NCBI RefSeq assembly: GCF_016786325.1
Contig: NZ_JADWYU010000084.1
Coordinates: forward strand, 18,279 to 82,278
Source of the DNA: Frankia nepalensis
Lineage (GTDB): Bacteria; Actinomycetota; Actinomycetes; Frankiales; Frankiaceae
Direction of reading: 5' to 3'
DNA length: 64,000 bases
The position numbers and the translations under genes were made by a program. The notes beneath the pieces are model-generated. The model was not told the DNA's origin. It was given only the letters and a program-made list of their open reading frames with translations, and did no database searches. This document shows, in pieces, positions 18,151-26,615 of this stretch (position 1 is the first letter of the stretch; every line of letters starts with the position of its first letter).

Positions 18151-19701
18151 ATGGCTGACGCCCCCGACCTGACCAACCTCGTCGACCTTGCCGGCGCTCG
18201 GCTCGGTGGCACGGTGGTGGCCGTCAACGACGAGTTCTTCGCGTTCGCTGAGCGGATGCTGCTGCCCGAGCCGCCGGTCGTGCGCCCGGGGGTGTTCACC
18301 GAGCGCGGCCAGTGGACCGACGGCTGGGAGACCCGGCGCCGCCGGGTGCTGCCGGGCGCCGACTGGGCGGTGATCCGCCTGGGCGTGCCCGGCATCGTGC
18401 ACGCGGTGACCGTCGACACGAGCCACTTCACCGGCAACTCGCCCGAGGCGGTCGAGATCCAGGGCGCCACCGTCGGCGGCTACCCGTCGCCGGAGGAGCT
18501 GCTCGACGAGTCGGTGCAGTGGGTGACGCTGGTGCCGCGCACCCCGGTGAACGCCGACTCGGTCAACGTGCTGCCCGTCGAGGCGGCCGGCCGGCTGCGG
18601 ATCACCCACCTGCGCCTCACGATCTACCCGGACGGCGGCGTGGCTCGGCTGCGCGCCCACGGCGAGGTCGTGCCCGACCCGCGGCTGCTGGACCGGGTCA
18701 CCTCCGACCTGGCCGCCACCTACCTCGGCGGGGTGGTCGTCGCCGCCAGCGACATGCACTACGGCGACCGGCACAACCTGAACGCCTCCGGTGAGGCCCG
18801 GGTGATGGGGGAGGGCTGGGAGACCCGCCGCCGGCGCACCCCCGGCTACGACTGGGCGGTCGTGCGCCTGGCCACCACCGGGCGGATCGTGCGCGCCGAG
18901 GTCGACACCCGCCACTTCCGCGGCAACGCGCCGCGGGCCGTCGCGCTCTGGGCGGCGAACGCGCCCGAGCTGGCCTCGTCCGCCGACATCTCGGCGATCA
19001 CCGAATGGCGCCCCATGCTGCCGCCGACGCGGACCCAGCCGAACACCCGGCACCTGTTCGACCTGGAGGTCCCGGTCGAGGCGACGCACGTGCGGGTCGA
19101 CGCGATCCCGGACGGCGGGCTCGCGCGGCTGCGCCTGCTCGGCTCGCCGACCGACCAGGGCCGCGAGGCGCTGGCGATGAGCTGGCTGGACGCGCTCTCG
19201 CCGGGCGCGGCCAAGGAGGAGCTGCTCGCCTGCTGCGGCTCGGAGGACTGGGCGGACGCCGTCGTCGCCCGCCGGCCGTTCGGCACCCTCGAGGAGCTGC
19301 TCGCCGTCGCCGAGCAGGAGTGGTGGCGGCTGCCGGAGCCGGCCTGGCTGGAGGCGTTCACCGCGCACCCGCGGATCGGCGAGCGCCCGGCCGTGTCGTC
19401 GGCGCCCCCCACGTCGGCGCGCGCCACCGTCGTCGGCCTGGACGCGCCGCGCCGCGAGCAGGCCGCGATGGAGTCGGCCGCCGCCGAGATCCGCGCGGCC
19501 ATGGCCGAAGGCAACGCGGCCTACGAGGAGCGCTTCGGCTACATCTTCCTGATCCGGGCCGCGGGGCGGACCGCCGAGGAGATGCTGGCTCTGCTGCGCG
19601 AGCGCCTCGAGAACGATCCGGGCCGCGAGTTGCGGGTCGCCGCCGGCCAGCAGGCGGAGATCACCGCGATGCGGCTGCACCGCCTGGTCACGGGTTCCTG
19701 A
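18151..19701 (+). CDS. Fused allantoicase / OHCU decarboxylase
   Basis: 516 residues with two enzymes in one chain. Residues about 10-165 and 190-335 are two allantoicase repeats, each with a W-E-T-RRRR segment (DGWETRRRRVLPGADWAVIRL; GEGWETRRRRTPGYDWAVVRL) and a DT(S/R)HF(T/R)GN motif. Residues about 345-515 are an OHCU decarboxylase domain with catalytic H406 in AHPRIGE and the ending QQAEITAMRLHRL. The two activities are non-consecutive: OHCU decarboxylase makes S-allantoin, the neighbouring allantoinase opens it, and allantoicase then releases urea and ureidoglycolate. ATG 18151 fits GGGAGG 11 nt upstream; GTG 18142 is too close to it. Confidence 0.93.
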   Translation: MADAPDLTNLVDLAGARLGGTVVAVNDEFFAFAERMLLPEPPVVRPGVFTERGQWTDGWETRRRRVLPGADWAVIRLGVPGIVHAVTVDTSHFTGNSPEAVEIQGATVGGYPSPEELLDESVQWVTLVPRTPVNADSVNVLPVEAAGRLRITHLRLTIYPDGGVARLRAHGEVVPDPRLLDRVTSDLAATYLGGVVVAASDMHYGDRHNLNASGEARVMGEGWETRRRRTPGYDWAVVRLATTGRIVRAEVDTRHFRGNAPRAVALWAANAPELASSADISAITEWRPMLPPTRTQPNTRHLFDLEVPVEATHVRVDAIPDGGLARLRLLGSPTDQGREALAMSWLDALSPGAAKEELLACCGSEDWADAVVARRPFGTLEELLAVAEQEWWRLPEPAWLEAFTAHPRIGERPAVSSAPPTSARATVVGLDAPRREQAAMESAAAEIRAAMAEGNAAYEERFGYIFLIRAAGRTAEEMLALLRERLENDPGRELRVAAGQQAEITAMRLHRLVTGS

Positions 19702-19705
19702 CGGA

Positions 19706-19737
19706 GCGCCAGCCCCCAGAGGTCTGGGGGCTGGCGC
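19706..19737 (+). terminator. Hairpin behind the allantoicase gene
   Basis: A perfect 15-bp inverted repeat (19706-19720 and 19723-19737) with a 2-nt centre starts 4 bp after the stop codon. It is very GC-rich, with no T-run. It could serve the convergent regulator gene as well, but that ends 450 bp away. Confidence 0.8.
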
Positions 19738-20184
19738 CCAAAGCCGACGCGGCGCCCAGGACGCGGCCGTGCCGGCTCGTCACCTGTTCCCGCCAGGGAC
19801 CACCATTCCGAGCGGGCAGCGCTGTCCCGTGTCGAGGGCGGAGTGACACCCCTCAAAGAGGGCGTTACATGGGATTTTCCACTGTTGGTGAGCTCATCGG
19901 GGGGCCTAGCATCGTCATCGGTGCTGCCCGGACGGTCGTCGGGGGGTCGTTCCTCCGGGTGCCCACCCTTCACGACTCGATCCGTCAAAATTACGGGAGG
20001 TGACGGCTCGAGACGCGGAGGATCCTGGCCGCCGCCTCTGGCGCGGCACGGGGCCGGTTACGCGGCGGTCCGGCACGGGGCCGCCGCGTAGCCGAGTCGC
20101 GACCGCCGCCCATCGCCGTCGACGGCCGTCTTTGGCTGCCGTGACCGCTGGCTGCCGTGACCTTCGACTGCCGTGACCGCGCGA
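19738..20184. other. Intergenic, no gene seen
   Basis: This 447-bp gap lies between two convergent genes. Around 20100-20180 a GCCGTGACC-like phrase recurs three times (at about 20138, 20153 and 20171). Reading frames in both directions are short or arginine-rich and resemble nothing known. Confidence 0.5.
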
Positions 20185-23100
20185 TCAGCGACCGAGGGGC
20201 CGGCCAGGCCCGCCGAGGCTGTCGGCCGGCGGTGGCGCCGGCCGCGACCCTTCTGCCTCCTCCTGGCGCGGAGGCAGAAGGGGCAGCGGATGGACGGGGA
20301 AGGCGCCGGGGTCCCGTAGGCCCAGATAGATGCCAGCGAGCTCCGCGCGGGAGGTGACGCCGTGCATCCGGTACAACTCCCGGGCGACGTTCTCGGCGTG
20401 GCCCTTCGACATGTAGAGCTCCTTGGCGATCGACTCGAAGTCGTCGCCGCGCAGGATCCTGGCCAGCAGCGCCAGTTCGCGTTCCGTCGGGCCCTGCCGG
20501 CGCCCCGTCGCCTCGCGCCCGGGCCCACCCGCGCCGGAGCCCGCCCCCTGGCCCGTCGGCGCCTCGGCCGCGCCGTCGGTGGCCCGGCCGCCGCCCCTGG
20601 ACGGCGCCTGGCGTCGCAGGGACTCGCGCAGGTCGCGGCAGCGTCGCGCGTAGGTGGTCGCGCCGAGCGACTCGAAGATCTCCAACGCCGCGGTCAGGGC
20701 CTCGTGCGCCCGCGGTGTTCGTCGCCTGCGGCGGTGGACGTCGGCGACGCGCACCCGGGCGAGCGCCGCCGGCAGCCGCATGCCCAGCTGGTCGGCCCGG
20801 GCGATGGCCTCGTCCAGCGCGACGACCGCCTCGTCGAGGCGGCCGCGGGCGGTCAGCAGCGTGCCGCGTGCCCGCAGCGCCTGAGCGGTGCCGTCCGGCG
20901 AGGCGCGCTCGCGCGCCTGGGTCTCGAACAGGTCGAGCGCGTGCTCGGCCTCGTCGAGCCGGCGCAGCTTCACCAGCGCCTCGACGTGCAGGTCCCGCCA
21001 GTCGAACAGCCCGGGGGCGAGCGCGCCCGCCGGGTTGCTCAGCGCCGACACCGGAGTGCACGCCTCGACGACTCCCGCGGGGTCGTCGAGCGCGGCCGCG
21101 AGATGGGCGGCGGCGGTGGCGTAGTAGGCGCGCATCGCCGCCAGGTCCTGGGGGAGGTACTCGGCGGCCCTGGCCAGCAGCGGGCGCGCCGTCGCCGCGT
21201 CACCGCGCGCCGCCGGCGCGAGCGCGGCGATCGGGTAGACGAACGGCATCACCCACTCGTGCCCGGCTGCCTCGGCCATCGCCACGACCTCGCGGCCGGC
21301 GCCGGCCGACTCGTCCCACTGGCCCGCGCGGAAGGCGGCCTCCGCGTAGTGGGCGGCGGAGAGGAACCGCCCGTGCAGGAAGTCGACGCTGGCCCAGGAC
21401 GACGGGTCCAGCCGGTCGAGGGCGCCGGCGAGGTCTCCTCCCCACAGCAGCACCACGCCACGGGCGATCCGCATCATGACGCCCAGCTGCGGAATCTGCT
21501 CCAGCTGCCGCTCACCGGCGGCCAGCTCGCCGAGCACCCGCTCGAGGTCGCCGGTCGCGGCCATGAGCGCCGAGGCCTGCATGCCGAGGCCCGAAGCCTG
21601 GATCGCCGACGGCGCGCCCGCCTGCTCGAACGCGCGCCGGCCCCACTGGGCCGCCTCGTCGTAGTAGCCGGCGGGGATGAGCGCCTGGGCGAGCCACACC
21701 GCGCACTGGGCGGCGGTCTCGGCGTCGTCGGCGGCGCGGGCCGCCTCCCAGGCGCCCATGAACCCGAACACGGCCTCCGGCGCCTTGTTGGCCAGCAGGT
21801 CCAGGTGCGCCTGGACGTAGAGACGCCGCGGTGAGGGCGGGTCGTCCCCGCCGGCCGGGCCGGTGGCCCGCGCCGGCTCACCGGTGTGGTCCGCGCCGTC
21901 GGCCAGGGCGGCCTCCGCGTCGGCGCGTTCGCCCGCCTGCATGAACGACATCGCCGCGTCCAGGCGAAGCACGCCGGCCGCGGCCGGGTCCGCGGCGAGC
22001 CGGGAGGCGAGCAGGCGATGATCGCCGGCCCTGGCGAACAGGCCGGCGGCGGACTCGGCCGCCGCGCACGCCGAGAGTTCCGCGGCGAGCCCGTCGTCGT
22101 GGCCGAGCGCCGCCGCGGCCCGGTGTTCCAGCGCGGCCGTCCGGTCGGAGCTCGCCGCGGCGATGGTGAGGTGCAGCGCGGTCCGCTCGGTGACGTCGAG
22201 ACGGTGGTAGATGGCGGCGCGGACCAGCGCGTGCGGAGGCGTCACCCGTGGTGGCCGGCCGACCGTGCCGACCAGGCCGTGCCGCAACGCCTCGTCGAGC
22301 GCCCCCGCCGGGTCCGCGAGTCCCGCGAGCGTCGCGACCTGGGCCAGCGGGGCGGCCCGGCCGAGCACGGCGACCGCGGCGGCGAGCCGGCGGCCGTCCG
22401 GTGGGCAGGCGCGCAGGTCGCGGGCCACCAGCGCCGCCAGCGGCTCGGGGGCCGGGGGCGTGCCGACCCGAACCTGGCTGACGGGGTCCCGGTAGCCGTC
22501 CCAGCCGGCTCCGCGGTCGCCGTCAGGGGCGGCGCGCGGGCCGGGGACGATCAGCCTGGTCAACCACAGCGGGTTGCCGTCGGTGGCGTCGACGAGGGCC
22601 CACAGCCGCCGGGGCGGGGGCGGGTCCACGCCGGCCGTGGCGAACAGCTCGGCGAGCTCCGCCACGCCGAACCCCGCCATGTTGATCGTGGCGCCGCTGG
22701 CGGTGGCCAGGCGGCGCACGCCGTCGATCCACGGCGACTCGTGCGGCCGGCCGGCGAGCAGCAGGAGCAGCGGGAGCCTCGGGGCGTGCAGCATCAGGTA
22801 CTTCAGAGCGCGCAGTGAGGGCGAGTCGCACCAGTGCACGTCGTCGACGCGCACCACGACCGGTCCGCGCGCGCAGGCCTGGGTCACGGCGCCCACGAGC
22901 GCGTCCCCGGCCTGCCTGACCTGGTCGAGGTCCAGCAACGGCTGGCTGTCCAGGCGTCCCCGGCCCGACGGGTGCCGCCGGGGCGAGCCGTCCGCGAGCG
23001 CGTCGATCAGCCGGTTCGCCAGGTCCAGGTCGTGCGTCCGCGCGCTCTGGGAGGCCTCGACGCGCACGATTCCCGCCGGTCGGCGACCGCCAGGAGGCGG

Positions 23101-23454
23101 GCGGCGACGACCGCCGACTGCCGGGGTGTCACCCTCCGGGGCGCCGCGGGTGTCGCCGTGGACCGCCGGCCCACGCGGCGCCGGTTCGCCCGGTGCCCGC
23201 TCGTCCGGTGCCCGCTCGCCGGGCGCCGCGTCGACAGGTGCCTCGTCGTCCGCCACCACGGCACCGCCGGCCGGCGCGGCACCGGCCGGCGCGGCACCGG
23301 CCGCCAGGTCGCCGAGGAACCGGTCGAGCAACGTCGTCTTGCCGATGCCGGCCGGGCCTTCGAGGAACACGCAGCGCAGACCGGACGACACCACCGCCGC
23401 GTACTGCCCATGAAGCTGGTTGAGCTCGGATTCACGACCGACAAAAAGCGCCAT
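20185..23454 (-). CDS. Large ATP-binding LuxR-family (LAL) regulator
   Basis: A LAL-type transcription factor of about 1089 residues. It starts MALFVGRESELNQLHGQY, the usual opening of the family's AAA domain, then Walker A GPAGIGKTTL near residue 40. A Pro/Ala/Glu-rich insert (roughly 55-120), partly encoded by 15-bp repeats around 23271-23307, separates it from the remaining ATPase domain. A long helical repeat (TPR-like) region follows. The C-terminal LuxR-type helix-turn-helix (PTERELALLARILRGDDF ... YMSKGHAENVARELYRMHG) lies about 60-110 residues from the end. It is divergent from HIU hydrolase and is a good candidate activator of the purine genes (inference). Confidence 0.85.
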   Translation of the reverse strand: MALFVGRESELNQLHGQYAAVVSSGLRCVFLEGPAGIGKTTLLDRFLGDLAAGAAPAGAAPAGGAVVADDEAPVDAAPGERAPDERAPGEPAPRGPAVHGDTRGAPEGDTPAVGGRRRPPPGGRRPAGIVRVEASQSARTHDLDLANRLIDALADGSPRRHPSGRGRLDSQPLLDLDQVRQAGDALVGAVTQACARGPVVVRVDDVHWCDSPSLRALKYLMLHAPRLPLLLLLAGRPHESPWIDGVRRLATASGATINMAGFGVAELAELFATAGVDPPPPRRLWALVDATDGNPLWLTRLIVPGPRAAPDGDRGAGWDGYRDPVSQVRVGTPPAPEPLAALVARDLRACPPDGRRLAAAVAVLGRAAPLAQVATLAGLADPAGALDEALRHGLVGTVGRPPRVTPPHALVRAAIYHRLDVTERTALHLTIAAASSDRTAALEHRAAAALGHDDGLAAELSACAAAESAAGLFARAGDHRLLASRLAADPAAAGVLRLDAAMSFMQAGERADAEAALADGADHTGEPARATGPAGGDDPPSPRRLYVQAHLDLLANKAPEAVFGFMGAWEAARAADDAETAAQCAVWLAQALIPAGYYDEAAQWGRRAFEQAGAPSAIQASGLGMQASALMAATGDLERVLGELAAGERQLEQIPQLGVMMRIARGVVLLWGGDLAGALDRLDPSSWASVDFLHGRFLSAAHYAEAAFRAGQWDESAGAGREVVAMAEAAGHEWVMPFVYPIAALAPAARGDAATARPLLARAAEYLPQDLAAMRAYYATAAAHLAAALDDPAGVVEACTPVSALSNPAGALAPGLFDWRDLHVEALVKLRRLDEAEHALDLFETQARERASPDGTAQALRARGTLLTARGRLDEAVVALDEAIARADQLGMRLPAALARVRVADVHRRRRRTPRAHEALTAALEIFESLGATTYARRCRDLRESLRRQAPSRGGGRATDGAAEAPTGQGAGSGAGGPGREATGRRQGPTERELALLARILRGDDFESIAKELYMSKGHAENVARELYRMHGVTSRAELAGIYLGLRDPGAFPVHPLPLLPPRQEEAEGSRPAPPPADSLGGPGRPLGR

Positions 23455-23574
23455 TCCGCCTGTCTCGACCCGCTTTCGACTAGTCCGTTGACTTTGTGCC
23501 GACTCGCCCCCCGGTGCGCGCCCCTGACCAGGCTGGGACCCGCTTTGCGGCGCATAGTAGTCGCACGACGGCGA

Positions 23575-23586
23575 GACGGTACCGTC
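23575..23586. promoter_or_regulatory. 12-bp perfect palindrome between divergent genes
   Basis: GACGGTACCGTC is a perfect palindrome in the 375-bp gap between the LAL regulator gene and HIU hydrolase. Its position suits an operator for one or both genes. A second, looser inverted repeat (8-bp arms at 23740-23747 and 23782-23789, CTGGCACC/GGTGCCAG) lies nearer HIU hydrolase. The binding protein is unknown. Confidence 0.45.
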
Positions 23587-23829
23587 GGTCGCCCGGAGGT
23601 GGCGCCCGCGCGCGGAACCTGGCGGCGCGGGCGGGAAGCGGCGCGAGCCCGTCACGCGCGACGTCTCGACCCGCTGGTCAGGTACGGTCTCCAGCGGCGC
23701 CTAGTGGGGTCTCGTCCCGTTCAGCGCATTCCTTCATGCCTGGCACCGGTCGTCATTCCTGTTCCTGTCCGGTACCACTCAGGTGCCAGCCGGCCCTCCC
23801 CGTTCCCGTCCGCGAGTCGTGAGGCCCAG

Positions 23830-24156
23830 ATGTCACTGTCCACGCATGTCCTTGACACCGGGGCCGGCCGCCCCGCGGCCGGGGTCGCCGTCCGGCTGGA
23901 GAAGATCATCCTCGGCTTCGACGGCCAGCCCATGGGCTGGCGGCTGATCACCGAGGCCGTGACGGACGAGGACGGCCGGATCGCGTCACTGCCGGCGGAC
24001 GCCGCCGGTCGATGGCGGCTGGTGTTCGACACCGCGCAGCGTTCGGCGTTCTTCCCCGAGGTGACCATCACCTTCCAGATCGAGGACCCGGCCGCCCATC
24101 ACCACGTACCCCTGCTGCTCGCGCCCTTCGGCATCTCCTCCTACCGGGGCAGCTGA
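23830..24156 (+). CDS. 5-Hydroxyisourate hydrolase (transthyretin-like)
   Basis: Hydrolyses 5-hydroxyisourate to OHCU, the step after urate oxidation. It has 108 residues, normal for the family. The N-terminal signature LSTHVLDTGAGRPA has the active-site His6, and the chain ends in YRGS, the tetrapeptide that distinguishes HIU hydrolases from transthyretin. The start ATG 23830 gives exactly this family's N-terminus. Its product feeds the OHCU decarboxylase domain encoded at 18.2-19.7 kb. Confidence 0.95.
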   Translation: MSLSTHVLDTGAGRPAAGVAVRLEKIILGFDGQPMGWRLITEAVTDEDGRIASLPADAAGRWRLVFDTAQRSAFFPEVTITFQIEDPAAHHHVPLLLAPFGISSYRGS

Positions 24157-24185
24157 CCACGCGCCCACGCCCGCCGCCAGGACCG

Positions 24186-24302
24186 GTCGGACGCGGAGCG
24201 CCCGACAAGCGCGCCTGTGCTACCGCTTTCGTCCCCGGATTGCCCCGATTCGGCTGGATGCACCGGGCCCGTATCAGGTTCGTCGGGCGCGGAGCGTCCG
24301 AC
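24186..24302. repeat. Pair of 21-bp hairpin elements in inverted relation
   Basis: Two near-identical 21-bp elements lie at 24186-24206 and 24282-24302. Each is itself an inverted repeat, GTCGG(A/G)CGC-GGA-GCG(C/T)CCGAC, with one non-Watson-Crick pair. The second copy folds as RNA on the plus strand (G-U pair) and the first on the minus strand. They fill the gap between HIU hydrolase and the next gene. Confidence 0.7.
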
Positions 24303-24317
24303 AGGACGTGGGCGAGC

Positions 24318-24334
24318 GGTGCGCTAAGCGCACC
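24318..24334. promoter_or_regulatory. 17-bp palindrome, candidate operator
   Basis: GGTGCGCTAAGCGCACC is a perfect palindrome around one central base. It lies 28 bp before the GTG at 24362. That position favours 24362 over 24308 as the start of the downstream gene and suggests an operator overlapping its promoter. Confidence 0.55.
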
Positions 24335-24361
24335 TTCGAGCCCACGTCCACACTGGAGGGC

Positions 24362-25645
24362 GTGCCCACCCTGTCGGAACACCTGCTCGGCCGGCTGACG
24401 GCGCCGCTCGGCCCGGTCGACGCGACGCTCGCGGCCCGCCATCCCGGCGATCCGGGCACCCGCCAACCGGTGCACACCTGCTACGTCTCGGCCGAGCGGC
24501 TGCATCTCGACGTCGTGCTCGAGTGGGGGGAGACCGCCCGCGAGGCGCTCGCGGCACACGCGCCCTCGCCGGCCGAGCTCGCCGAGGCCACCGGCCTCGA
24601 CACGCCGACCGCCCCCTGGGCGGCGGGCACCGCGGGCAGGCAGCCGGGCGGGGCGGACCCGGCGCTGGCCGAGCGGGTGTACGCCCACGTGCTGCGCGTG
24701 CTGTCGATGGAACCCATCCAGGACCTGCGGGTCGACCTGGAGGACGGCTACGGCATCCGCCCGGACGAGGTGGAGGACGAGCACGCCGTCGTCGCCGCCG
24801 AGGCGCTGCGGGCGGCCGCCGCGGCCGGGGCGCTGCCGGCCAGCTACGGGCTGCGGCCCAAGTCACTCGACCCGGCCGTGCGCGACCGCGGCCTGCGCAG
24901 CCTCGACCTGTTCCTCACCGCGCTCGCCGGCGACGACGGCGGCCCGCCAGGACTGGTGATCACCCTGCCGAAGGTGAGCGCGCCCGAGCAGGTCGGCGTG
25001 TTCCTGGCGGTCCTCGACGAGCTGGTGCCCCGGATCGACCTGCGCCCGCCGGCCGTCGAGCTGCAGATCGAGACCCCGGCGGCGGTGCTCGCCCTGCCCG
25101 CGCTGGTGGAGGCCGGGCGCGGCCGGGTCACCGGGCTGCACGTCGGCACCTACGACTACTCGGCCGCGCTCGGGATCGCCGCCGAACACCAGGCCAGCGA
25201 CCACCCGGCGGTCGAACATGCCACCACGCTCATGCAGCTGGTCACCGCCGGGACCGGGATCCGGGTCTCCGACGGCTCGTCCAACCTGCTGCCGGTCGGG
25301 GCGACCGAGGCGGTGTGGGCCGGCTGGCACCGGCACGCCGGACTCGTCACCCGGGCCTGGCGGCGCGGCCTCTACCAGGGCTGGGACCTGCACCCCGCCC
25401 AGCTGGTGAGCCGGCACGCGGCGGTGGCCGCGAACCTGCTCGCGGGCCTGCCGGCCGCGCTCACGCGGCTGTCCGCCTACGCGGAGGCCCGCTTCGCCGG
25501 CGCCGTGGCCGACGAGCCGGCCACCGCCCGGGCACTGGCCGGCCATGTCCTACGGGCGCTGGACGCGGGCCTGCTGGACGACACGGGCCTGGCCGCCGCC
25601 GACCTCGACCGCGCGGTCGTCGCGAAGCTCGGCGGCCGCGGCTGA
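24362..25645 (+). CDS. HpcH/HpaI-aldolase-like protein (DUF6986-like)
   Basis: About 427 residues. The opening ...LAARHPGDPGTRQPVHTCYV, the acidic LRVDLEDGYG segment and the later LQIETPAAVLALPALVEAGRGRVTGLHVGTYDY resemble the aldolase-type TIM barrels of the HpcH/HpaI/CitE superfamily. The family I place it in (DUF6986) occurs near urate-degradation genes in actinobacteria. The conserved E-x-E-D and E-T-P residues would bind a metal and a keto-acid. A role in handling glyoxylate or ureidoglycolate from allantoate breakdown is plausible but unproven. A start at 24308 would add 18 residues. Confidence 0.75.
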   Translation: MPTLSEHLLGRLTAPLGPVDATLAARHPGDPGTRQPVHTCYVSAERLHLDVVLEWGETAREALAAHAPSPAELAEATGLDTPTAPWAAGTAGRQPGGADPALAERVYAHVLRVLSMEPIQDLRVDLEDGYGIRPDEVEDEHAVVAAEALRAAAAAGALPASYGLRPKSLDPAVRDRGLRSLDLFLTALAGDDGGPPGLVITLPKVSAPEQVGVFLAVLDELVPRIDLRPPAVELQIETPAAVLALPALVEAGRGRVTGLHVGTYDYSAALGIAAEHQASDHPAVEHATTLMQLVTAGTGIRVSDGSSNLLPVGATEAVWAGWHRHAGLVTRAWRRGLYQGWDLHPAQLVSRHAAVAANLLAGLPAALTRLSAYAEARFAGAVADEPATARALAGHVLRALDAGLLDDTGLAAADLDRAVVAKLGGRG

Positions 25646-25731
25646 ACTCGCCAAGACCGGCGGCCGCCGCCGAACGCCCGGCGGGAACGCCGCTGAAGCG
25701 GTCGGGCAGTCGGGCCTCCGCCTCACACGGG

Positions 25732-25761
25732 GATGGCCGCCCTCCTCGGAGGGCGGCCATC
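25732..25761. terminator. Hairpin between convergent genes
   Basis: A perfect 14-bp inverted repeat (25732-25745 and 25748-25761) sits between the aldolase-like gene and the convergent small membrane-protein gene. It can act as a terminator in both directions. Confidence 0.8.
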
Positions 25762-25791
25762 GTGGACACGCTTCTGGGCTCGGCTCCATGG

Positions 25792-26127
25792 TTATGGGAG
25801 CGGCGCTGTGGTGACCGAGTCGCCGCTGACCGCGACGATGATGGCCGCCGGGGCCGAGGCGTCGTCACCGCCGGAGGTCCTGGCGAGGCCGACCAGCACG
25901 GTGATGAGTACGAAGGCGACGAGCACGAGGGTCTTCACCGCCGCGTACATCGGCTTGAGAAAGGTCTGCGCGATCCCCCAGAGGCTGCGGATGTGTCGGG
26001 TGAGTCCGCTAATCAGGACGCTCAACCCGACGACGACGATCAGGGCCAGAAGGAACAGGCCGCCCTGGCCGTCCGACTCCGCCACCTGGGCATTTACTGC
26101 ATGTTGAGCAAGGTCTAGTCTAGTCAT
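25792..26127 (-). CDS. Small two-helix membrane protein, unknown
   Basis: 111 residues with two hydrophobic segments, GGLFLLALIVVVGLSVLISG (about 22-41) and AVKTLVLVAFVLITVLVGLA (about 63-82), joined by a basic linker, and a Thr/Ala-rich tail. I recognise no family. The start ATG at 26127 has only a weak ribosome site. The hydrophobic pattern and codon use support a real gene, but it could be lineage-specific. Confidence 0.55.
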   Translation of the reverse strand: MTRLDLAQHAVNAQVAESDGQGGLFLLALIVVVGLSVLISGLTRHIRSLWGIAQTFLKPMYAAVKTLVLVAFVLITVLVGLARTSGGDDASAPAAIIVAVSGDSVTTAPLP

Positions 26128-26615
26128 TTGGTAGGTTCCGCTCCCCGCTCGGACTTGCGCTACCGCGTAGGTGTGCGGCCGCCGTAGTTGGCGCTACGGC
26201 GGCACTCTGGCACCGCTGCGTCGAGGTGCCGCAAGGGGCGACGGGCTGGAGCCCGCCTAGGTTGACAGGACGCCCCCGGTACTTCGTGTGGTCGAGGCCG
26301 GGGGTGTTCTGTTGTGCGCCTTGGCTGGTTCCTGTGGTCTCGGGCCTGCCGCCTCCATCTCTTCTCTCTGAACTTCAGAGAGCTACACTGTATTTCTGAA
26401 CTCCACCGGTAGAGACTGGGTGCTCTACCAAGTCCCACTGTATGACCAAGATGCCGACAAGACTAGAGAAATAGCCGAATCCGGAGCCCGCGGTGCGCCA
26501 CAAGCCTCTCGACTGCCCGGGTCGCGGTTCCGCGAGATCTCCTGATACGCTTTCCGTCCATCGACACGCTTGAGGTTCGCTGAATTTCACCGTCGACACT
26601 GGACCGGGTGGAGGG
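26128..26615. promoter_or_regulatory. Low-GC leader region rich in inverted repeats
   Basis: This 488-bp gap is clearly poorer in GC than its surroundings from about 26340 on. It holds a 10-bp hairpin (26178-26187/26194-26203), a perfect 19-bp palindrome (26364-26382) and a 7-bp inverted repeat GGTAGAG/CTCTACC (26408-26429). It also has two CACTGTAT direct repeats near 26386 and 26436. No convincing reading frame is present. It probably contains the promoter and control sites of the XRE-type gene at 26616. Confidence 0.5.
26364..26382. promoter_or_regulatory. 19-bp palindrome, candidate operator
   Basis: CTCTCTGAA-C-TTCAGAGAG is a perfect palindrome with 9-bp arms and one central base. A further half-site (TCTGAAC) lies at about 26395. 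It sits 234 bp before the XRE-type regulator gene, which suggests autoregulation. Confidence 0.5.

Noticed and set aside
26408-26429. tRNA-like D-arm (GGTAGAG ... CTCTACC)
   Set aside because: No acceptor, anticodon or T-arm could be assembled around it; kept only as an inverted repeat.
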